Shown piece after piece: positions 30,815-41,700 of a stretch of 64,000 nt of DNA. How positions within the stretch are numbered: the first letter of the stretch is position 1; each line of letters starts with the position of its first letter. A program made the position numbers and the translations under genes. The notes beneath the pieces were generated by a model. The model searched no databases. It was not told the DNA's origin and saw only the letters and a list, made by a program, of their open reading frames with translations. Source of the DNA: Shinella lacus (GTDB taxonomy: Bacteria > Pseudomonadota > Alphaproteobacteria > Rhizobiales > Rhizobiaceae); contig NZ_WHSB02000015.1 in assembly GCF_010994755.1 (NCBI RefSeq), positions 62,001 through 126,000 of the forward strand, read 5' to 3'.

Positions 30815-31012
30815 TCAGAAATCGATCGCCCGGCCCTTGATTTCCCAGTCGCCGAAGCGCGCGGGGTCGGCGCCGCCGCGGCCGCCGATTTCGGGGGCGG
30901 GCTCGGCGGTTTTCTCGGCCTTGCGCCGTTCCTCGGCTTCCTGGAGGGCGCGCTGGGCTGCGGGCGGAAGCACTTTCCGGCCGTCCGAATGATTGTCGTT
31001 GTCGTTCTGCAT
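30815..31012 (-). CDS. DUF1674 / SdhAF4-type succinate dehydrogenase assembly factor
   Basis: 65 residues. The C-terminal block GGRGGADPARFGDWEIKG then RAIDF is the invariant signature of DUF1674. Eukaryotic SDHAF4 helps the flavoprotein subunit of succinate dehydrogenase mature; the bacterial homologue likely acts the same way on SdhA. The N-terminal half is charged and low in complexity. Start choice is uncertain: the ATG at 31012 (MQNDNDN) matches the usual family N terminus, while an ATG at 31024 adds four residues; the only ribosome binding site, GGGAAGG, is close to the latter. It is monocistronic, downstream of htpX in reverse orientation and not next to sdh genes. Confidence 0.85.
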   Translation of the reverse strand: MQNDNDNHSDGRKVLPPAAQRALQEAEERRKAEKTAEPAPEIGGRGGADPARFGDWEIKGRAIDF

Positions 31013-31095
31013 GAAAATCGGCATCCTTCCCGGATATTGAAGAATTCCTGTTCGCTTACCATCATATAGAAGCGTGACGACGCTGTGGAAAGCGT

Positions 31096-31111
31096 TGATT
31101 CACGTGAAACA
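31096..31111. promoter_or_regulatory. parS-like ParB binding site 6, upstream of htpX
   Basis: TGATTCACGTGAAACA, identical to site 2 and one mismatch from canonical parS. It lies in the 159-bp gap between the SdhAF4-type gene and htpX, 61 bp before the htpX ATG. Confidence 0.85.
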
Positions 31112-31171
31112 CTCCCTTGACAACAGGGGAAGAGCAACCGGGCCAAGAGACCCAACAGGAGCCGTAACCGT

Positions 31172-32134
31172 ATGAACATCGTTCGCACAGCCATGCTTCT
31201 CGCCTTCATGACGGCGCTTTTCATGGGCGTGGGCCTGCTCATCGGCGGCAAGGGCGGCATGATGATCGCGCTTCTCGTCGCGATCGCCATGAATTTTTTC
31301 TCCTACTGGAATTCCGACCGCATGGTTCTGTCCATGTATGGGGCGAAGGAGGTCGATGAGCGCTCCGCGCCGGAATATTACGGCATCGTGCGCGACCTCG
31401 CCAAGCGGGCCGGCCTGCCCATGCCGCGCGTCTTCGTCATCAACAGCGACCAGCCGAACGCCTTCGCCACCGGCCGCAACCCGCAGAACGCCGCCGTCGC
31501 CGCCTCGACCGGCCTTCTCCAGGCGCTGAGCTACGAGGAGGTGGCGGGCGTGATGGCGCACGAACTGGCGCATATCCAGAACCGCGACACGCTGACCATG
31601 ACGCTGACGGCGACGATTGCCGGCGCGATCTCCATGCTCGCCAACTTCGCCATGTTCTTCGGCGGCGGCAACCGGGAGAACAACAATCCGCTCGGCTTCA
31701 TCGGTGTGCTGATCGCGATGATCGTCGCCCCCTTCGCCGCCATGCTGGTGCAGATGGCGATCAGCCGGACGCGCGAATATTCGGCCGACAAGCGCGGCGC
31801 GGAAATCTGCGGCAACCCGCTCTGGCTTTCTTCTGCGTTGAAGAAGATCGCCGTCGCGGCGGGCCGCGTGCCGAACGATGACGCCGAGCGTAATCCCGCG
31901 ACCGCGCATATGTTCATCATCAATCCGCTGTCGGGCGAGCGCATGGACAACCTGTTTTCGACCCATCCGAACACGGAAAACCGCATCGCCGCGCTCGAGG
32001 AAATGGCCCGCGGCATGCAAGCGCGCTCGACGGAGCCGGTCCGGGCTGATAATCCCGTCCGCAAATCGCGCTCCGTTCCGACGACGGGCTGGGGACGCGG
32101 TGGTTCCGAACCACCCAAAGGTCCCTGGTCTTGA
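31172..32134 (+). CDS. htpX: HtpX-type membrane zinc metalloprotease (M48)
   Basis: 320 residues. HtpX digests misfolded inner-membrane proteins. Two N-terminal membrane helices ([19 protein letters not shown] and [18 protein letters not shown]) precede the zinc motif [13 protein letters not shown], whose third ligand is the Glu in [14 protein letters not shown] near residue 199. Two more helices lie between ([32 protein letters not shown]). The C-terminal tail [16 protein letters not shown] is typical, then an extended low-complexity tail. The ATG at 31172 follows AGGAGCCGTAACC. It overlaps the rsmB-like gene at TTGA. Confidence 0.95.
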   Translation: MNIVRTAMLLAFMTALFMGVGLLIGGKGGMMIALLVAIAMNFFSYWNSDRMVLSMYGAKEVDERSAPEYYGIVRDLAKRAGLPMPRVFVINSDQPNAFATGRNPQNAAVAASTGLLQALSYEEVAGVMAHELAHIQNRDTLTMTLTATIAGAISMLANFAMFFGGGNRENNNPLGFIGVLIAMIVAPFAAMLVQMAISRTREYSADKRGAEICGNPLWLSSALKKIAVAAGRVPNDDAERNPATAHMFIINPLSGERMDNLFSTHPNTENRIAALEEMARGMQARSTEPVRADNPVRKSRSVPTTGWGRGGSEPPKGPWS

Positions 32135-33540
32135 ACGACGACAGAACGAAACACAGAGCGCATCCGAAACGTTATGCCGGCGGCCGCGGGCCGAAGGCGC
32201 CCGAGGCGGATGCGGGCTATCCGGAAAAGCCCGGCCTGCGCGCCCGCCAGGCCGCCGCCAAGATTCTTGCTGCCGTGGTGGACCGCAGGACGCCGCTCGA
32301 TGGCATGCTCGACTTCGAAAACGGTAACCCGGCCTATCGGCAGCTCAACGATGCCGATCGCGCCTTGGTCCGCGCCATCCTCAACACGGCGCTGCGCCAC
32401 CTGCCGCGCATCGATGCCATCATGGATACGCTGGTCGGCACGCCCCTGCCGGAAGGGGCTCGCGCGCTGCACCATGTGCTGACGGTCGCTGCCGCGCAGA
32501 TCCTCTATCTCGATGTGCCGGACCATTCCGCCGTTGATCTCGCGGTCGAGCAGGCGCAGATCGACCCGCGCAACCGCCGCTTCGCCAGTCTCACCAATGC
32601 CGTGCTGCGGCGCCTGGCGCGCGAAAAGGCCTCGCATCTGACGGCGACTCGCACGGTCCCGGTCATTCCGCCCTGGTTCCATGAGCGTCTCGTCGCCATC
32701 TACGGCCGCGAACACACCGCGCGCATCAACGATGCGCTGCTCGAAGCCTCCACCATCGACCTCACCGTCAAGTCCGATCCGGACGGCTGGGCCGCGCGGT
32801 TTGGCGGCCTCCTTCTGCCCACCGGCTCCGTCCGCCTGCCCGTCGCCTCGGGCGCCATCCCGGCGCTCGAAGGTTTCGAGGCCGGCGAATGGTGGGTGCA
32901 GGATGCCGCGGCGAGCCTGCCCGCAAAACTCTTCCGCGACCTTGCCGGCAAACGTGTCGCCGATCTTTGCGCCGCGCCCGGCGGCAAGACCGCGCAGCTT
33001 GCCGCGGCGGGTGCCGTGGTGACGGCGCTCGACCAGTCCGCCAACCGCCTGAAGCGGCTCGCCGGCAATCTGGAGCGTCTCGGTCTTTCCGCGACCGTGG
33101 TGGAAGCCAATATGGCGGACTACCGGCCGGATGAGTTGTTCGACGCCGTGCTGCTCGACGCGCCCTGCTCTTCCACCGGCACGATCCGCCGCCATCCCGA
33201 CGTGCTCTGGACCAAGGGTCCGGAGGATATCGAAAAGCTTGCCCGGTTGCAGGAGCGCCTGCTGCGCCATGCGCTGACGCTGGTGAAGCCCGGCGGCGAG
33301 CTGGTGTTTTCGAATTGCTCGCTCGATCCGATCGAGGGCGAGGAGATGATCGCCCGCGTTCTCGCTGACAATCCGGCTTGGCGCATCGAGCCCGTCGATC
33401 CAGCCGATTGGCCGGGCCTTGAGGCGGCGATTTCACCCCGCGGCGAATTCCGCACCACGCCCGCCATGCTGCCCGCGACGGACACGCATGCCGGCGGCGT
33501 GGACGGGTTTTACGCGGTGCGTCTTAGCCATGGCGGCTAA
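32131..33540 (+). CDS. RsmB/NOP2-Sun-type RNA (cytosine-5) methyltransferase
   Basis: 469 residues. An N-terminal NusB-like domain ([21 protein letters not shown], about 32-52, and [20 protein letters not shown]) is fused to a SAM-dependent m5C methyltransferase. [17 protein letters not shown] is the SAM loop near residue 274; the catalytic cysteines are in [18 protein letters not shown] and in the [10 protein letters not shown] region. The RsmB assignment (16S C967) follows from the NusB fusion. The start is a TTG at 32131 overlapping the htpX stop (TTGA); no better codon is visible before the domain, so coupling to htpX is likely. Confidence 0.87.
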   Translation: MNDDRTKHRAHPKRYAGGRGPKAPEADAGYPEKPGLRARQAAAKILAAVVDRRTPLDGMLDFENGNPAYRQLNDADRALVRAILNTALRHLPRIDAIMDTLVGTPLPEGARALHHVLTVAAAQILYLDVPDHSAVDLAVEQAQIDPRNRRFASLTNAVLRRLAREKASHLTATRTVPVIPPWFHERLVAIYGREHTARINDALLEASTIDLTVKSDPDGWAARFGGLLLPTGSVRLPVASGAIPALEGFEAGEWWVQDAAASLPAKLFRDLAGKRVADLCAAPGGKTAQLAAAGAVVTALDQSANRLKRLAGNLERLGLSATVVEANMADYRPDELFDAVLLDAPCSSTGTIRRHPDVLWTKGPEDIEKLARLQERLLRHALTLVKPGGELVFSNCSLDPIEGEEMIARVLADNPAWRIEPVDPADWPGLEAAISPRGEFRTTPAMLPATDTHAGGVDGFYAVRLSHGG

Positions 33541-33656
33541 GCTGGAAAAATCGTCCCGAAATGCTTCCGAAGTCATCAACAGCCCATCAGCAGTCGATGA
33601 ATTGACGCCGCTTGCCTCCTCAGCCTACCTATAGGTTCAGGAGGCATTCGTTAACC

Positions 33657-35339
33657 ATGCAGCTTTCCGACAGGCAGCGGCTACTCTATCTGTATATGCG
33701 TGAGGGTTGGCGCCGTTTCTCGCGCAGGCTTGCCTTGGGACGAATCAGCGCCATGCGCTTTTCCGGCGGTACGCCGGACCGGCTGATCGTTGCGCCGACG
33801 GACCTGCATCCGGCCGATCTCTTTGCCGGCGAAGAAATCGTCGGCGGCCGCTTTCCGCTCGCCGGGCGCATTCTCGAATGCGAGGGCGAATCACCCTTCG
33901 CGCTGGAGCTTCCCTCGGAAGAGTTCGCGGTCCGCCTGCATTCCTTCGGCTGGCTGCGCCATATGCGCCTCGTCGATCCGGAAAAGGCGGCGCTCACCGC
34001 CCGCTTCATCGTCGACGACTGGTTGCAGAGCCATGGTCGTTACATCGGCGGGCTGGCCTGGCGGCCGGATGTCGCGGCGCAGCGCATTATCGCCTGGCTG
34101 TCCCATTCGCCGGTCGTGCTGAAGGATGCCGATTACCCCTTCTATCGCCGCTTCCTGAAGAGCCTCGCCTTCCAGGTGCGCTACCTTCGTCACGTCGCCG
34201 ATACGACGCGCGACGGCGAGCCGCGGCTTCGGGTGCGCATCGCGCTCGCCATGGCATCCATCGCCATGCCGGCCTCCCCCTCGCGCATGCGCAAGGCCGC
34301 GCGCCATCTCGACGAGGAACTCGACCGTCAGATCCTTCCCGATGGCGGCCATTGCTCGCGCAATCCGCGGGCAGCGCTCGACGTGCTGCTCGACCTGCTC
34401 CCGCTGCGCCAGACCTATGTCAATCTCGGCCACGACATGCCGGCGCAACTCATTCCCTCCATCGACCGCATCTATCCGGCCCTGCGCTTTTTCCGCCACC
34501 AGGGCGGCGAACTCGCGCTCTTCAACGGCGCGACCTATACGCTGGCGCACGAGCTGATGTCGGCGCTGCGCTACGACGAGACCGGCGGGGCGCCCTTCAA
34601 GGCGCTGCCGTCGAGCAATTACGATCGCCTGGCGGTGAAGGAGACGGTCGTGCTGATGGATACCGGCGTGCCGCGCTCGGTCGATCTTTCGGCAACGGCC
34701 GCGGCCGGCGCGCTGTCCCTCGAAATGTCGTCGGGAAAGAACCGCTTCATCGTCAATTCCGGCCGGCCGCGTTTTGCCGGCGAGGCGCTGCGGCAATTGT
34801 CGCGCACCACGGCGGCCCATTCGGTCGCGACGCTCAACGACACGTCCTCCGCACGCATTTCGACTTCGCGTTTTATCGGCCCGATCGTCGTCGGCGGTAT
34901 TTCCAAGGTCGATGTGTCGCGCGCCGAGCGCCAGTCCGGCGCCGACAGCGTGACGGCGACCCATGACGGCTACCTCAAGCGCTTCGGCCTGCTCTATGAG
35001 CGCGACATCCTCGTTGCGGCGACGGGTAGCGAGATCCGTGGCCGCGAACGCTTCTACAAGCCGAGCGATCCTGACGGCGCCATCGAGAAGGGTACGGCGG
35101 TGGTGCGCTTCCACATCCACCCGACCATCCAGCTCTACCGGGTCTCCGCCAACGAGACGCGGCTCATCGCGGTGGATGGCGAGGCCTGGGCGCTGACCTG
35201 CGTCGACGTGCCGGTGGAAGAGGAGGAGGACGTCTTCTTCGCCGATCCCTCCGGCGTGCGCGCCTCGCGCCAGCTGACGCTCACCATGCCGCTGGCCAGG
35301 GTGGCGGAAATTCAATGGTCGCTGGCGCGACAACGCTGA
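33657..35339 (+). CDS. Heparinase II/III family protein
   Basis: 560 residues. An N-terminal helical toroid, with SFGWLRHMRLVDPEKAALTA (about 85-104), WRPDVAAQRIIAWLSHSPVV and RNPRAALDVLLDLLPLRQTY, resembles alpha/alpha polysaccharide lyases. The C-terminal part, ERDILVAATGSEIRGRERFY and VVRFHIHPTIQLYRVSANE, is the beta-sandwich of heparinase II/III. The substrate is unknown: these rhizobial proteins are single copy, next to purH, and lack a clear signal peptide, so a cell-wall or other acidic polymer is only a guess. The ATG at 33657 has AGGAGG upstream but at an unusually long 12-13 bases. Confidence 0.83.
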   Translation: MQLSDRQRLLYLYMREGWRRFSRRLALGRISAMRFSGGTPDRLIVAPTDLHPADLFAGEEIVGGRFPLAGRILECEGESPFALELPSEEFAVRLHSFGWLRHMRLVDPEKAALTARFIVDDWLQSHGRYIGGLAWRPDVAAQRIIAWLSHSPVVLKDADYPFYRRFLKSLAFQVRYLRHVADTTRDGEPRLRVRIALAMASIAMPASPSRMRKAARHLDEELDRQILPDGGHCSRNPRAALDVLLDLLPLRQTYVNLGHDMPAQLIPSIDRIYPALRFFRHQGGELALFNGATYTLAHELMSALRYDETGGAPFKALPSSNYDRLAVKETVVLMDTGVPRSVDLSATAAAGALSLEMSSGKNRFIVNSGRPRFAGEALRQLSRTTAAHSVATLNDTSSARISTSRFIGPIVVGGISKVDVSRAERQSGADSVTATHDGYLKRFGLLYERDILVAATGSEIRGRERFYKPSDPDGAIEKGTAVVRFHIHPTIQLYRVSANETRLIAVDGEAWALTCVDVPVEEEEDVFFADPSGVRASRQLTLTMPLARVAEIQWSLARQR

Positions 35340-35439
35340 GACGTCAGGACGTTTCGCGGTTTTCTCGCGGGCGCGCCTGTGATAACGGGGCGCATGACCA
35401 TCCGGCCCCTCCCTCCCGGGCCGCAGAACGGAGCGCCCC

Positions 35440-37050
35440 ATGGCCGTCATTTCCAAGAAAATCCCCGCCCCCGATCGCGTCGCCATCCGCACGGCGCTGC
35501 TGTCCGTGTCCGACAAGGCCGGTATCGTCGATCTCGCCCGCGCACTTGCCGAAAAGGGCGTGCGGCTGCTGTCCACCGGCGGCACGCACAAGGCGCTGAG
35601 CGACGCCGGCCTCGCGGTGACCGACGTTTCCGAGGTGACGGGCTTTCCGGAAATCATGGATGGTCGCGTCAAGACGCTGCATCCCGCCGTGCATGGCGGC
35701 CTGCTGGCGATCCGCGACGATGCGGAGCATGTCGAGGCGATGAAGGCGCACGGCATCGGCGCGATCGACCTCGCCGTCATCAACCTCTACCCGTTCGAAG
35801 AGGTGCGCGCCAAGGGTGGCGATTATCCGACGACCGTCGAGAACATCGATATCGGCGGCCCGGCGATGATCCGCGCGTCCGCCAAGAACCATGCCTATGT
35901 GACCATCGTCACCGACCCGGCGGACTATCCTGCCCTCATCGAGGAACTCGCCGATGGCTCGACCTCCTATGCTTTACGCCAGCGTCTCGCGGCCAAGGCC
36001 TATGCCCGCACGGCGGCCTATGACGCCGCGATCTCCAACTGGTTTGCCGAAGCGCTCGACATCGCCATGCCGCGCCACCGCGTGCTCGGCGGCGTGCTGA
36101 AGGAGGAGATGCGCTACGGCGAGAACCCGCACCAGAAGGCCGGCTTCTACGTCACCGGCGAGAACCGCCCCGGCGTGGCGACGGCGACGCTGTTGCAGGG
36201 CAAGCAGCTTTCCTACAACAATATCAACGACACGGACGCCGCCTTCGAGCTCGTTGCCGAATTCCTGCCGGAAAACGGCCCGGCCTGCGCGATCATCAAG
36301 CACGCCAATCCCTGCGGTGTCGCCACCGGCAAGACGCTGAAGGACGCCTATGCAAGGGCGCTCGCCTGCGACCCGGTCTCGGCCTTCGGCGGCATCATCG
36401 CACTCAATTCGACGCTCGACGGCGAGACGGCGGAAGAGATCGTCAAGCTCTTCACCGAGGTCATCATCGCACCGGATGCCGACGAGAAGGCCCGCGCCGT
36501 CATCGCCGGCAAGCCGAACCTGCGCCTGCTGGTGACCGGCGCCCTGCCCGATCCGCGCACACCCGGCCTGTCCGCCAAGACGGTCTCCGGCGGATTGCTC
36601 GTGCAGAGCCGCGACAATGGCATGGTCGAGGACCTCGAACTGAAGGTCGTCACCAAGCGCGCACCGACGGCGCAGGAGCTGATCGACATGAAATTCGCCT
36701 TCAAGGTCGCCAAGCACGTCAAGTCGAATGCCGTGGTCTATGCCAAGGATGGCCAGACCGCCGGCATCGGTGCCGGCCAGATGAGCCGCGTCGATTCCGC
36801 CCGCATTGCCGGCCTGAAGGCAGAGGACGCCGCCAAGGCGATGGGCCTTGCTGAGCCGCTGACGCGCGGGTCGACCGTGGCCTCGGAAGCCTTCCTGCCC
36901 TTCGCCGATGGCCTGCTTTCGGCGATTGCCGCGGGCGCCACGGCCGTCATCCAGCCCGGTGGCTCGATGCGCGATGCGGAAGTGATCGCCGCCGCCGACG
37001 AGGCCGGCGTCGCCATGGTCTTCACCGGCATGCGCCACTTCCGGCATTGA
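35440..37050 (+). CDS. purH: Bifunctional AICAR formyltransferase/IMP cyclohydrolase
   Basis: 536 residues. PurH catalyses the last two steps of IMP synthesis. The N-terminal cyclohydrolase domain has [20 protein letters not shown] (about 20-39), [25 protein letters not shown] and NLYPFEEV. The formyltransferase domain holds [48 protein letters not shown] (catalytic Lys-His) and [11 protein letters not shown], with the C-terminal [20 protein letters not shown] and FTGMRHFRH. It is monocistronic, followed by RIME-like copy C and a strong terminator. Length is slightly above the usual 529 because of the [13 protein letters not shown] start. Confidence 0.97.
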   Translation: MAVISKKIPAPDRVAIRTALLSVSDKAGIVDLARALAEKGVRLLSTGGTHKALSDAGLAVTDVSEVTGFPEIMDGRVKTLHPAVHGGLLAIRDDAEHVEAMKAHGIGAIDLAVINLYPFEEVRAKGGDYPTTVENIDIGGPAMIRASAKNHAYVTIVTDPADYPALIEELADGSTSYALRQRLAAKAYARTAAYDAAISNWFAEALDIAMPRHRVLGGVLKEEMRYGENPHQKAGFYVTGENRPGVATATLLQGKQLSYNNINDTDAAFELVAEFLPENGPACAIIKHANPCGVATGKTLKDAYARALACDPVSAFGGIIALNSTLDGETAEEIVKLFTEVIIAPDADEKARAVIAGKPNLRLLVTGALPDPRTPGLSAKTVSGGLLVQSRDNGMVEDLELKVVTKRAPTAQELIDMKFAFKVAKHVKSNAVVYAKDGQTAGIGAGQMSRVDSARIAGLKAEDAAKAMGLAEPLTRGSTVASEAFLPFADGLLSAIAAGATAVIQPGGSMRDAEVIAAADEAGVAMVFTGMRHFRH

Positions 37051-37099
37051 GCCGGATTCTTCGCCGGGCTTAAAACGTCGGCGTTAACCTCAACCCCTC

Positions 37100-37180
37100 C
37101 TCCGTCATGCTCGGGCTTGACCCGAGCATCCACCGCCGCGGACGAGACGTGGATCCTCGGCTCAAGGCCGAGGATGACGT
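37100..37180. repeat. RIME-like double-hairpin repeat, copy C
   Basis: ATGCTCGGG/CCCGAGCAT (37107-37129) and ATCCTCGGC/GCCGAGGAT (37153-37175). Both stems hold changes that keep the pairing, unlike a decaying copy. Confidence 0.9.
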
Positions 37181-37210
37181 TGTGGGTGCGGCAAGGTTGC
37201 CATGAAGCTG

Positions 37211-37234
37211 ACGCCCCGCTTGCGGGGCGTTTTG
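37211..37234 (+). terminator. Intrinsic terminator after purH
   Basis: ACGCCCCGC and GCGGGGCGT around a TT turn, followed by TTTTG. It lies between purH and the convergent MFS gene, 5 bp before the latter's stop. Confidence 0.85.
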
Positions 37235-37238
37235 CGTT

Positions 37239-38618
37239 TCAGGCCTTGTTGGCCGGATAGGGGGTGCGCAGCAGGAGCAGGAAGCCGACGACGAGGAAGG
37301 CGATGAGCGCCATCATGCCGATGCGGGCGGAGCCGGTCGCGGTGGTGATGAGGGCGACGGAGAGCGGGGCGAGGAAGGACGTGGCGCGGCCGGACAGGGC
37401 ATAGAGGCCGAAATAGCGGCCTGCCTCATCGGGATGGATGCTTTGCGCGAGATAGGAGCGGGCGGAGGCCTGGACGGGGCCGAAGGCGACGCCGATCAGC
37501 AGGCCGTAGAGGATGTAGGCCTTCTCCGCAGCGGTGGCGAACAATCCGCCGGAATCGGCGGTCGGCAGCGGGATCAGGCCGAACAGGGTGAAGCCGGGGC
37601 CGGTGGAGACGATGCCGACGGTGGCAATGGTGAGGCAGACAAGGCTCATCACCACGACGGTCTTCGAGCCGAGCCGCTTGTCCAGCCGGCTGGCATAGAG
37701 GCAGCCGCCGATCGCCACCACGTTGAGAATGATGCCGTAGATGCCAAGTTCGAAGGTCTGCCAGGCGAACATGCCGGCGGCGAAGGTGCCGCCCAGCGCC
37801 AAGAGGCCGTTGACACCGTCCTGATAGATCATGCGGGCGATGAGGAAGCGCAGGATGCCGGGCTTCTTCTTGAGATCGCGCAGCGTCGCGGAAAGATCGG
37901 CGAGGCCGGCGCGCACGGCCGCGGCGATCGGCAATCCCTTTTCCTGGTCCGGCGTGAAGAAGAACATCGGCAGGATGAAGACGAGATACCAGAGCGCCGA
38001 GATCGGCCCGGTGATGCGGGCATCCTCGCCGGCGGCGGCGTCGAGGCCGAAGAGCGGCGCGATGCCGATTGCCGTCTTGCCGGTCTCGGGATTGGCGGCG
38101 AGAAGGGCGACGACGGCGATCAGCACGATCATGCCGCCGAGATAACCGAGGCCCCAGGCGATGTTGGAGATGCGGCCGGCATCCTCGGGACGCACGAGGC
38201 GCGGCATCATCGAATCGTTGAAGACGATGGAGAATTCCGCCGCGACGGTCGCCAGCACGATCATCGCCATGGCGAAGAGGAGGCCGGAGCCCGGTGCCGC
38301 ATACCAGAGTGCGGCGAGCGACAGGATCTTGATCACCGCAAAGACGGCGATCCAGGGTTTGCGGGCGCCGGAGGCATCGGCAATCGAGCCCATGATGGGG
38401 GCGAGTAGTGCGATCAGGATGCCGGAAAGCGTGAGCGTGTAGCTCCAGGCCGCCTGGCCCGCGGCGTGGTCTTCGGTCAGGCGTGAGACGAGGTAGGGGC
38501 CGAAGATGAAGGTGGTGATGACCGTGAAGAAGGGTTGCGCCGCCCAGTCGAACAGCATCCAGCCCGTGATGCCGGCCCGGCTCGTGCGCGGCTCCCGGCT
38601 TTCCGTCGCGATCGTCAT
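37239..38618 (-). CDS. MFS transporter (UMF1-type)
   Basis: 459 residues with about 12 membrane helices. The N terminus GITGWMLFDWAAQPFFTVITT (helix 1, about 16-36), LSGILIALLAPIMGSIADAS and GARKPWIAVFAVIKI are the UMF1 pattern, where the loop reads SIADASGARKPW instead of the common GxLADRxGRR. IAWGLGYLGGMIVLIAVVAL and a C-half FGPVQASARSYLAQSIHPDEAG with LYALSGRATSFLAPLSVAL follow. The substrate is unknown. It follows gdh in the same direction 89 bp away, behind a hairpin, and converges with purH. Confidence 0.85.
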   Translation of the reverse strand: MTIATESREPRTSRAGITGWMLFDWAAQPFFTVITTFIFGPYLVSRLTEDHAAGQAAWSYTLTLSGILIALLAPIMGSIADASGARKPWIAVFAVIKILSLAALWYAAPGSGLLFAMAMIVLATVAAEFSIVFNDSMMPRLVRPEDAGRISNIAWGLGYLGGMIVLIAVVALLAANPETGKTAIGIAPLFGLDAAAGEDARITGPISALWYLVFILPMFFFTPDQEKGLPIAAAVRAGLADLSATLRDLKKKPGILRFLIARMIYQDGVNGLLALGGTFAAGMFAWQTFELGIYGIILNVVAIGGCLYASRLDKRLGSKTVVVMSLVCLTIATVGIVSTGPGFTLFGLIPLPTADSGGLFATAAEKAYILYGLLIGVAFGPVQASARSYLAQSIHPDEAGRYFGLYALSGRATSFLAPLSVALITTATGSARIGMMALIAFLVVGFLLLLRTPYPANKA

Positions 38619-38661
38619 CGCCCCTCCAATTCGCGGGGGCGACGACTGTGCGCCCGTCCGA

Positions 38662-38697
38662 TGCCGGCTAACGGAGCCTTCGCTCCCTCAGCCGGCA
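38662..38697 (-). other. Strong stem-loop between the NAD-GDH stop and the MFS start
   Basis: TGCCGGCT and AGCCGGCA enclose an inner GGAGC-GAAG-GCTCC hairpin (read on the minus strand). There is no T tract on either side, so it may be a processing or attenuation element rather than an intrinsic terminator. Confidence 0.5.
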
Positions 38698-38707
38698 CGG
38701 GACTTTG

Positions 38708-41700
38708 TCACTTCGACCGTGCCTGTGCAAGGTCGCTCAGGATGCCTGCGGCGACGCTCACCTTGGCGAGCGTGGCTTCGCCCGTCTCGGTCAGCGCCGA
38801 GAGGTTTGCCGTCACGCGGGCAAGCCGTTCCTTGTCGGCCTGCTGCCAGGTCGCAAGCGGCGCCTTGTCGCCCTTGTGGCCGGTCAGCACGACGCTCGCC
38901 AGGTCCCGGCGGGCATTGGCGATGTCGGTGAGGCTGCGTTGCAGGGCAAGCGACTCGTAGAGATCGCCGGTCGGAATGCGGCTTGCCGCGGAAAGCAGCC
39001 GGCCGATATTGAGCGCCGCGCTGATGCCGGCAAAGGTCTGCGCCGTCTTGCCGAGCGTGTCGCCGGTCGCCGATGCGATCAGCATCACTTCCGGCACGAA
39101 GGTCAGCATGGAAAGCGTGGCGATCTCCTCCGCCAGGTCCGCCGGCACGCCCTCGTCCTCATAGGCATGGGCCTTGCGGCGCGCCTCGTCGCCGGCGGCT
39201 TCCGAGATCAGCGTCGAGAGCTGCGGGCGAAGCTGCTTCAGCGCCTGCTTGAGCTTGTGGACGGCCTGGTCGAGCGGGCCGGACACGGCGCTGGTCGTCA
39301 GCAGCAGGCTGGTGACGGTGGCGTAGATGCGGCCGATCTCCTCGTAGAGCTCGTTCTGCACCGCGCCTGCCACCAGGGTGTCGAGCGCGTCGACGCCGGC
39401 ATAGAGGGCTGCGAGGCCATAACCATCGCGGGCGATGACGGCGGCCTTCACGGCATCCGCCGGGCCGAAGCCGGTGCCGTCGGTCAGCGAGTTGATGAAG
39501 GCCGGGCCGCCGCGGTTGATCACCTCGTTGGCGAGGATCGTCGCGATGATCTCGCGGCGCAGGCGATGCGAGCGGATGTCGTCGCCATAGGTCTTCTGCA
39601 TCTTCGCCGGGAAGTAGCTGATCAGCGTCGGCTCGAAATAGGGCTCGTCCGGCAGGCCGGTGTGCACGAGCTCGTCGAACAGCACGAGCTTGGCATAGGA
39701 GAGCAGCACGCCGATCTCCGGCCGGGTCAGCGGCTTGCTGGCCTGGTAGCGTTCGGCGACCGTGCGATCGTCGGGCAGCGTCTCGACCTTGCGGTTGAGC
39801 TGGCCGGCGGCCTCGAAGCGGTCCATCAGGCGTGTCAGCGGCGCGCGGTTGGCGGCGCCCTGCTTTTCCGTCAGCGAAATCGCGAGCGATTGCAGGTAGT
39901 TGTTGCGCAGCACGAGGTGGCCCACCTCGTCCGTCATCGAGGCGAGCAGCACGTTGCGCTTGGCGCGTGTCAGCCGCTCGTCGCGCATGGCGGAGGCGAG
40001 CGCGATCTTGATGTTGACCTCGACGTCCGACGAATTCACGCCGGCCGAGTTGTCGATGGCATCCGAGTTGCAGCGTCCGCCCTTCATGGCGAAGGCGATG
40101 CGGCCGCGCTGGGTGACGCCGAGGTTGGCGCCCTCGCCGATCACCTTTGCACGAAGATCGTCGGCGACGATGCGGATCGGGTCGTTGGCGCGGTCGCCCA
40201 CTTCCGCGTCCGTCTCGTTCTGGCCGCGGATATAGGTGCCGATGCCGCCGAACCACATCAGGTCGACCGGCGCCTTGAGGATCGCCGTCATGATCTCGAA
40301 CGGCGTCGCCTTGGCCTTGTCGATGCCGATCACCGCCATGGCTTCCGCCGTCAGCGTCACGGATTTCTCCGTGCGCGGAATGATCATCGCCCCCTTGGAG
40401 AGGACCGAGCGGTCATAGTCCTGCCAGCTCGACCGCGGCAAAGCGAACATGCGGCGGCGCTCGGCGAAGGACGTATCGGTATCCGGATTCGGATCGATGA
40501 AAATGTCGCGGTGGTCGAAAGCGGCCACGAGCCGGATTTTTCGCGACAGCAGCATGCCGTTGCCGAAGACGTCGCCCGACATGTCGCCGACACCGGCGAC
40601 GGTAAAGGGCGTCTTCTGGATGTCGATGTTCATCTCGCGGAAGTGGCGCTTGACGGTCTCCCAGGCGCCGCGGGCGGTAATGCCCATCTTCTTGTGGTCG
40701 TAGCCGGCCGAACCACCCGACGCGAAGGCATCGTCGAGCCAGAAGCCAGCTTCCTGGGCCAGCCCGTTCGCCGTGTCGGAGAAGGTCGCCGTGCCCTTGT
40801 CGGCGGCGACGACGAAATAAGGGTCGTCGCCATCGAGGCGGACCGTATCGGCCGGCGGCACGACGTCCTGGCCGACGATGTTGTCGGTGACGGAGAGCAG
40901 CGTGCGGATATAGGTCTTGTAGGCCTCGGTGCCGGCCTTGAAGATGGCGTCGCGGCTGCCGCCGGCGGGAAGCTGCTTCGGATAGAAGCCGCCCTTGGCG
41001 CCGACCGGCACGATGACCGAGTTTTTCACCTGCTGTGCCTTTACCAGGCCCAGCACTTCCGTGCGGTAGTCCTGCGCACGGTCCGACCAGCGCAGGCCGC
41101 CGCGGGCGACCTTGCCGAAGCGCAGGTGCACGCCTTCCACCTCGGCGCCGTAGACGAACATCTCGCGGAAGGGCCGCGGTTCCGGCAGGCCGTCCAGCGC
41201 CTTCGGATCGAGCTTGATCGCCAGCGTCTTGCGCGGCTTGCCGTCGGCATCGCGCTGGAAATAGTTGGTGCGCAGCGTCGCCTGGATGGCGTTGACGTAG
41301 CGACGCAGAATCCGGTCCTCGTCGAGGCTCGGCACGTTGGCGAGCGCCTCTTCGATCGCCGTGGCGGTCTCGCCGGTCTTCTTCTCGCGCTGGCGATCCG
41401 AAAATTTCGGGTCGAGGCGGGTCTTGAACAGGCGGAAGAGGTTGGCGGCGATCGGCGGGTATTTGTTCAGCGTGTCGGCGATATAGCCCTGCGAATAGGG
41501 AATGCCGGTCTGACGCAGGTAGCGCGAATAGGTGCGCAGCGCCATGATTTCGCGGGCGGAAATGCCGGCGGTCAGGATGAGGCGGTTCAGCGCGTCGTCG
41601 TCGACCTCGCCATGCCAGGCCGCAAGGAACGCCTCCTCCAGCATCGGGCTCAGCTTGTCGAGATTGATCTCGATGCCGTCGCGGTGCTTGAGCTCCATGT

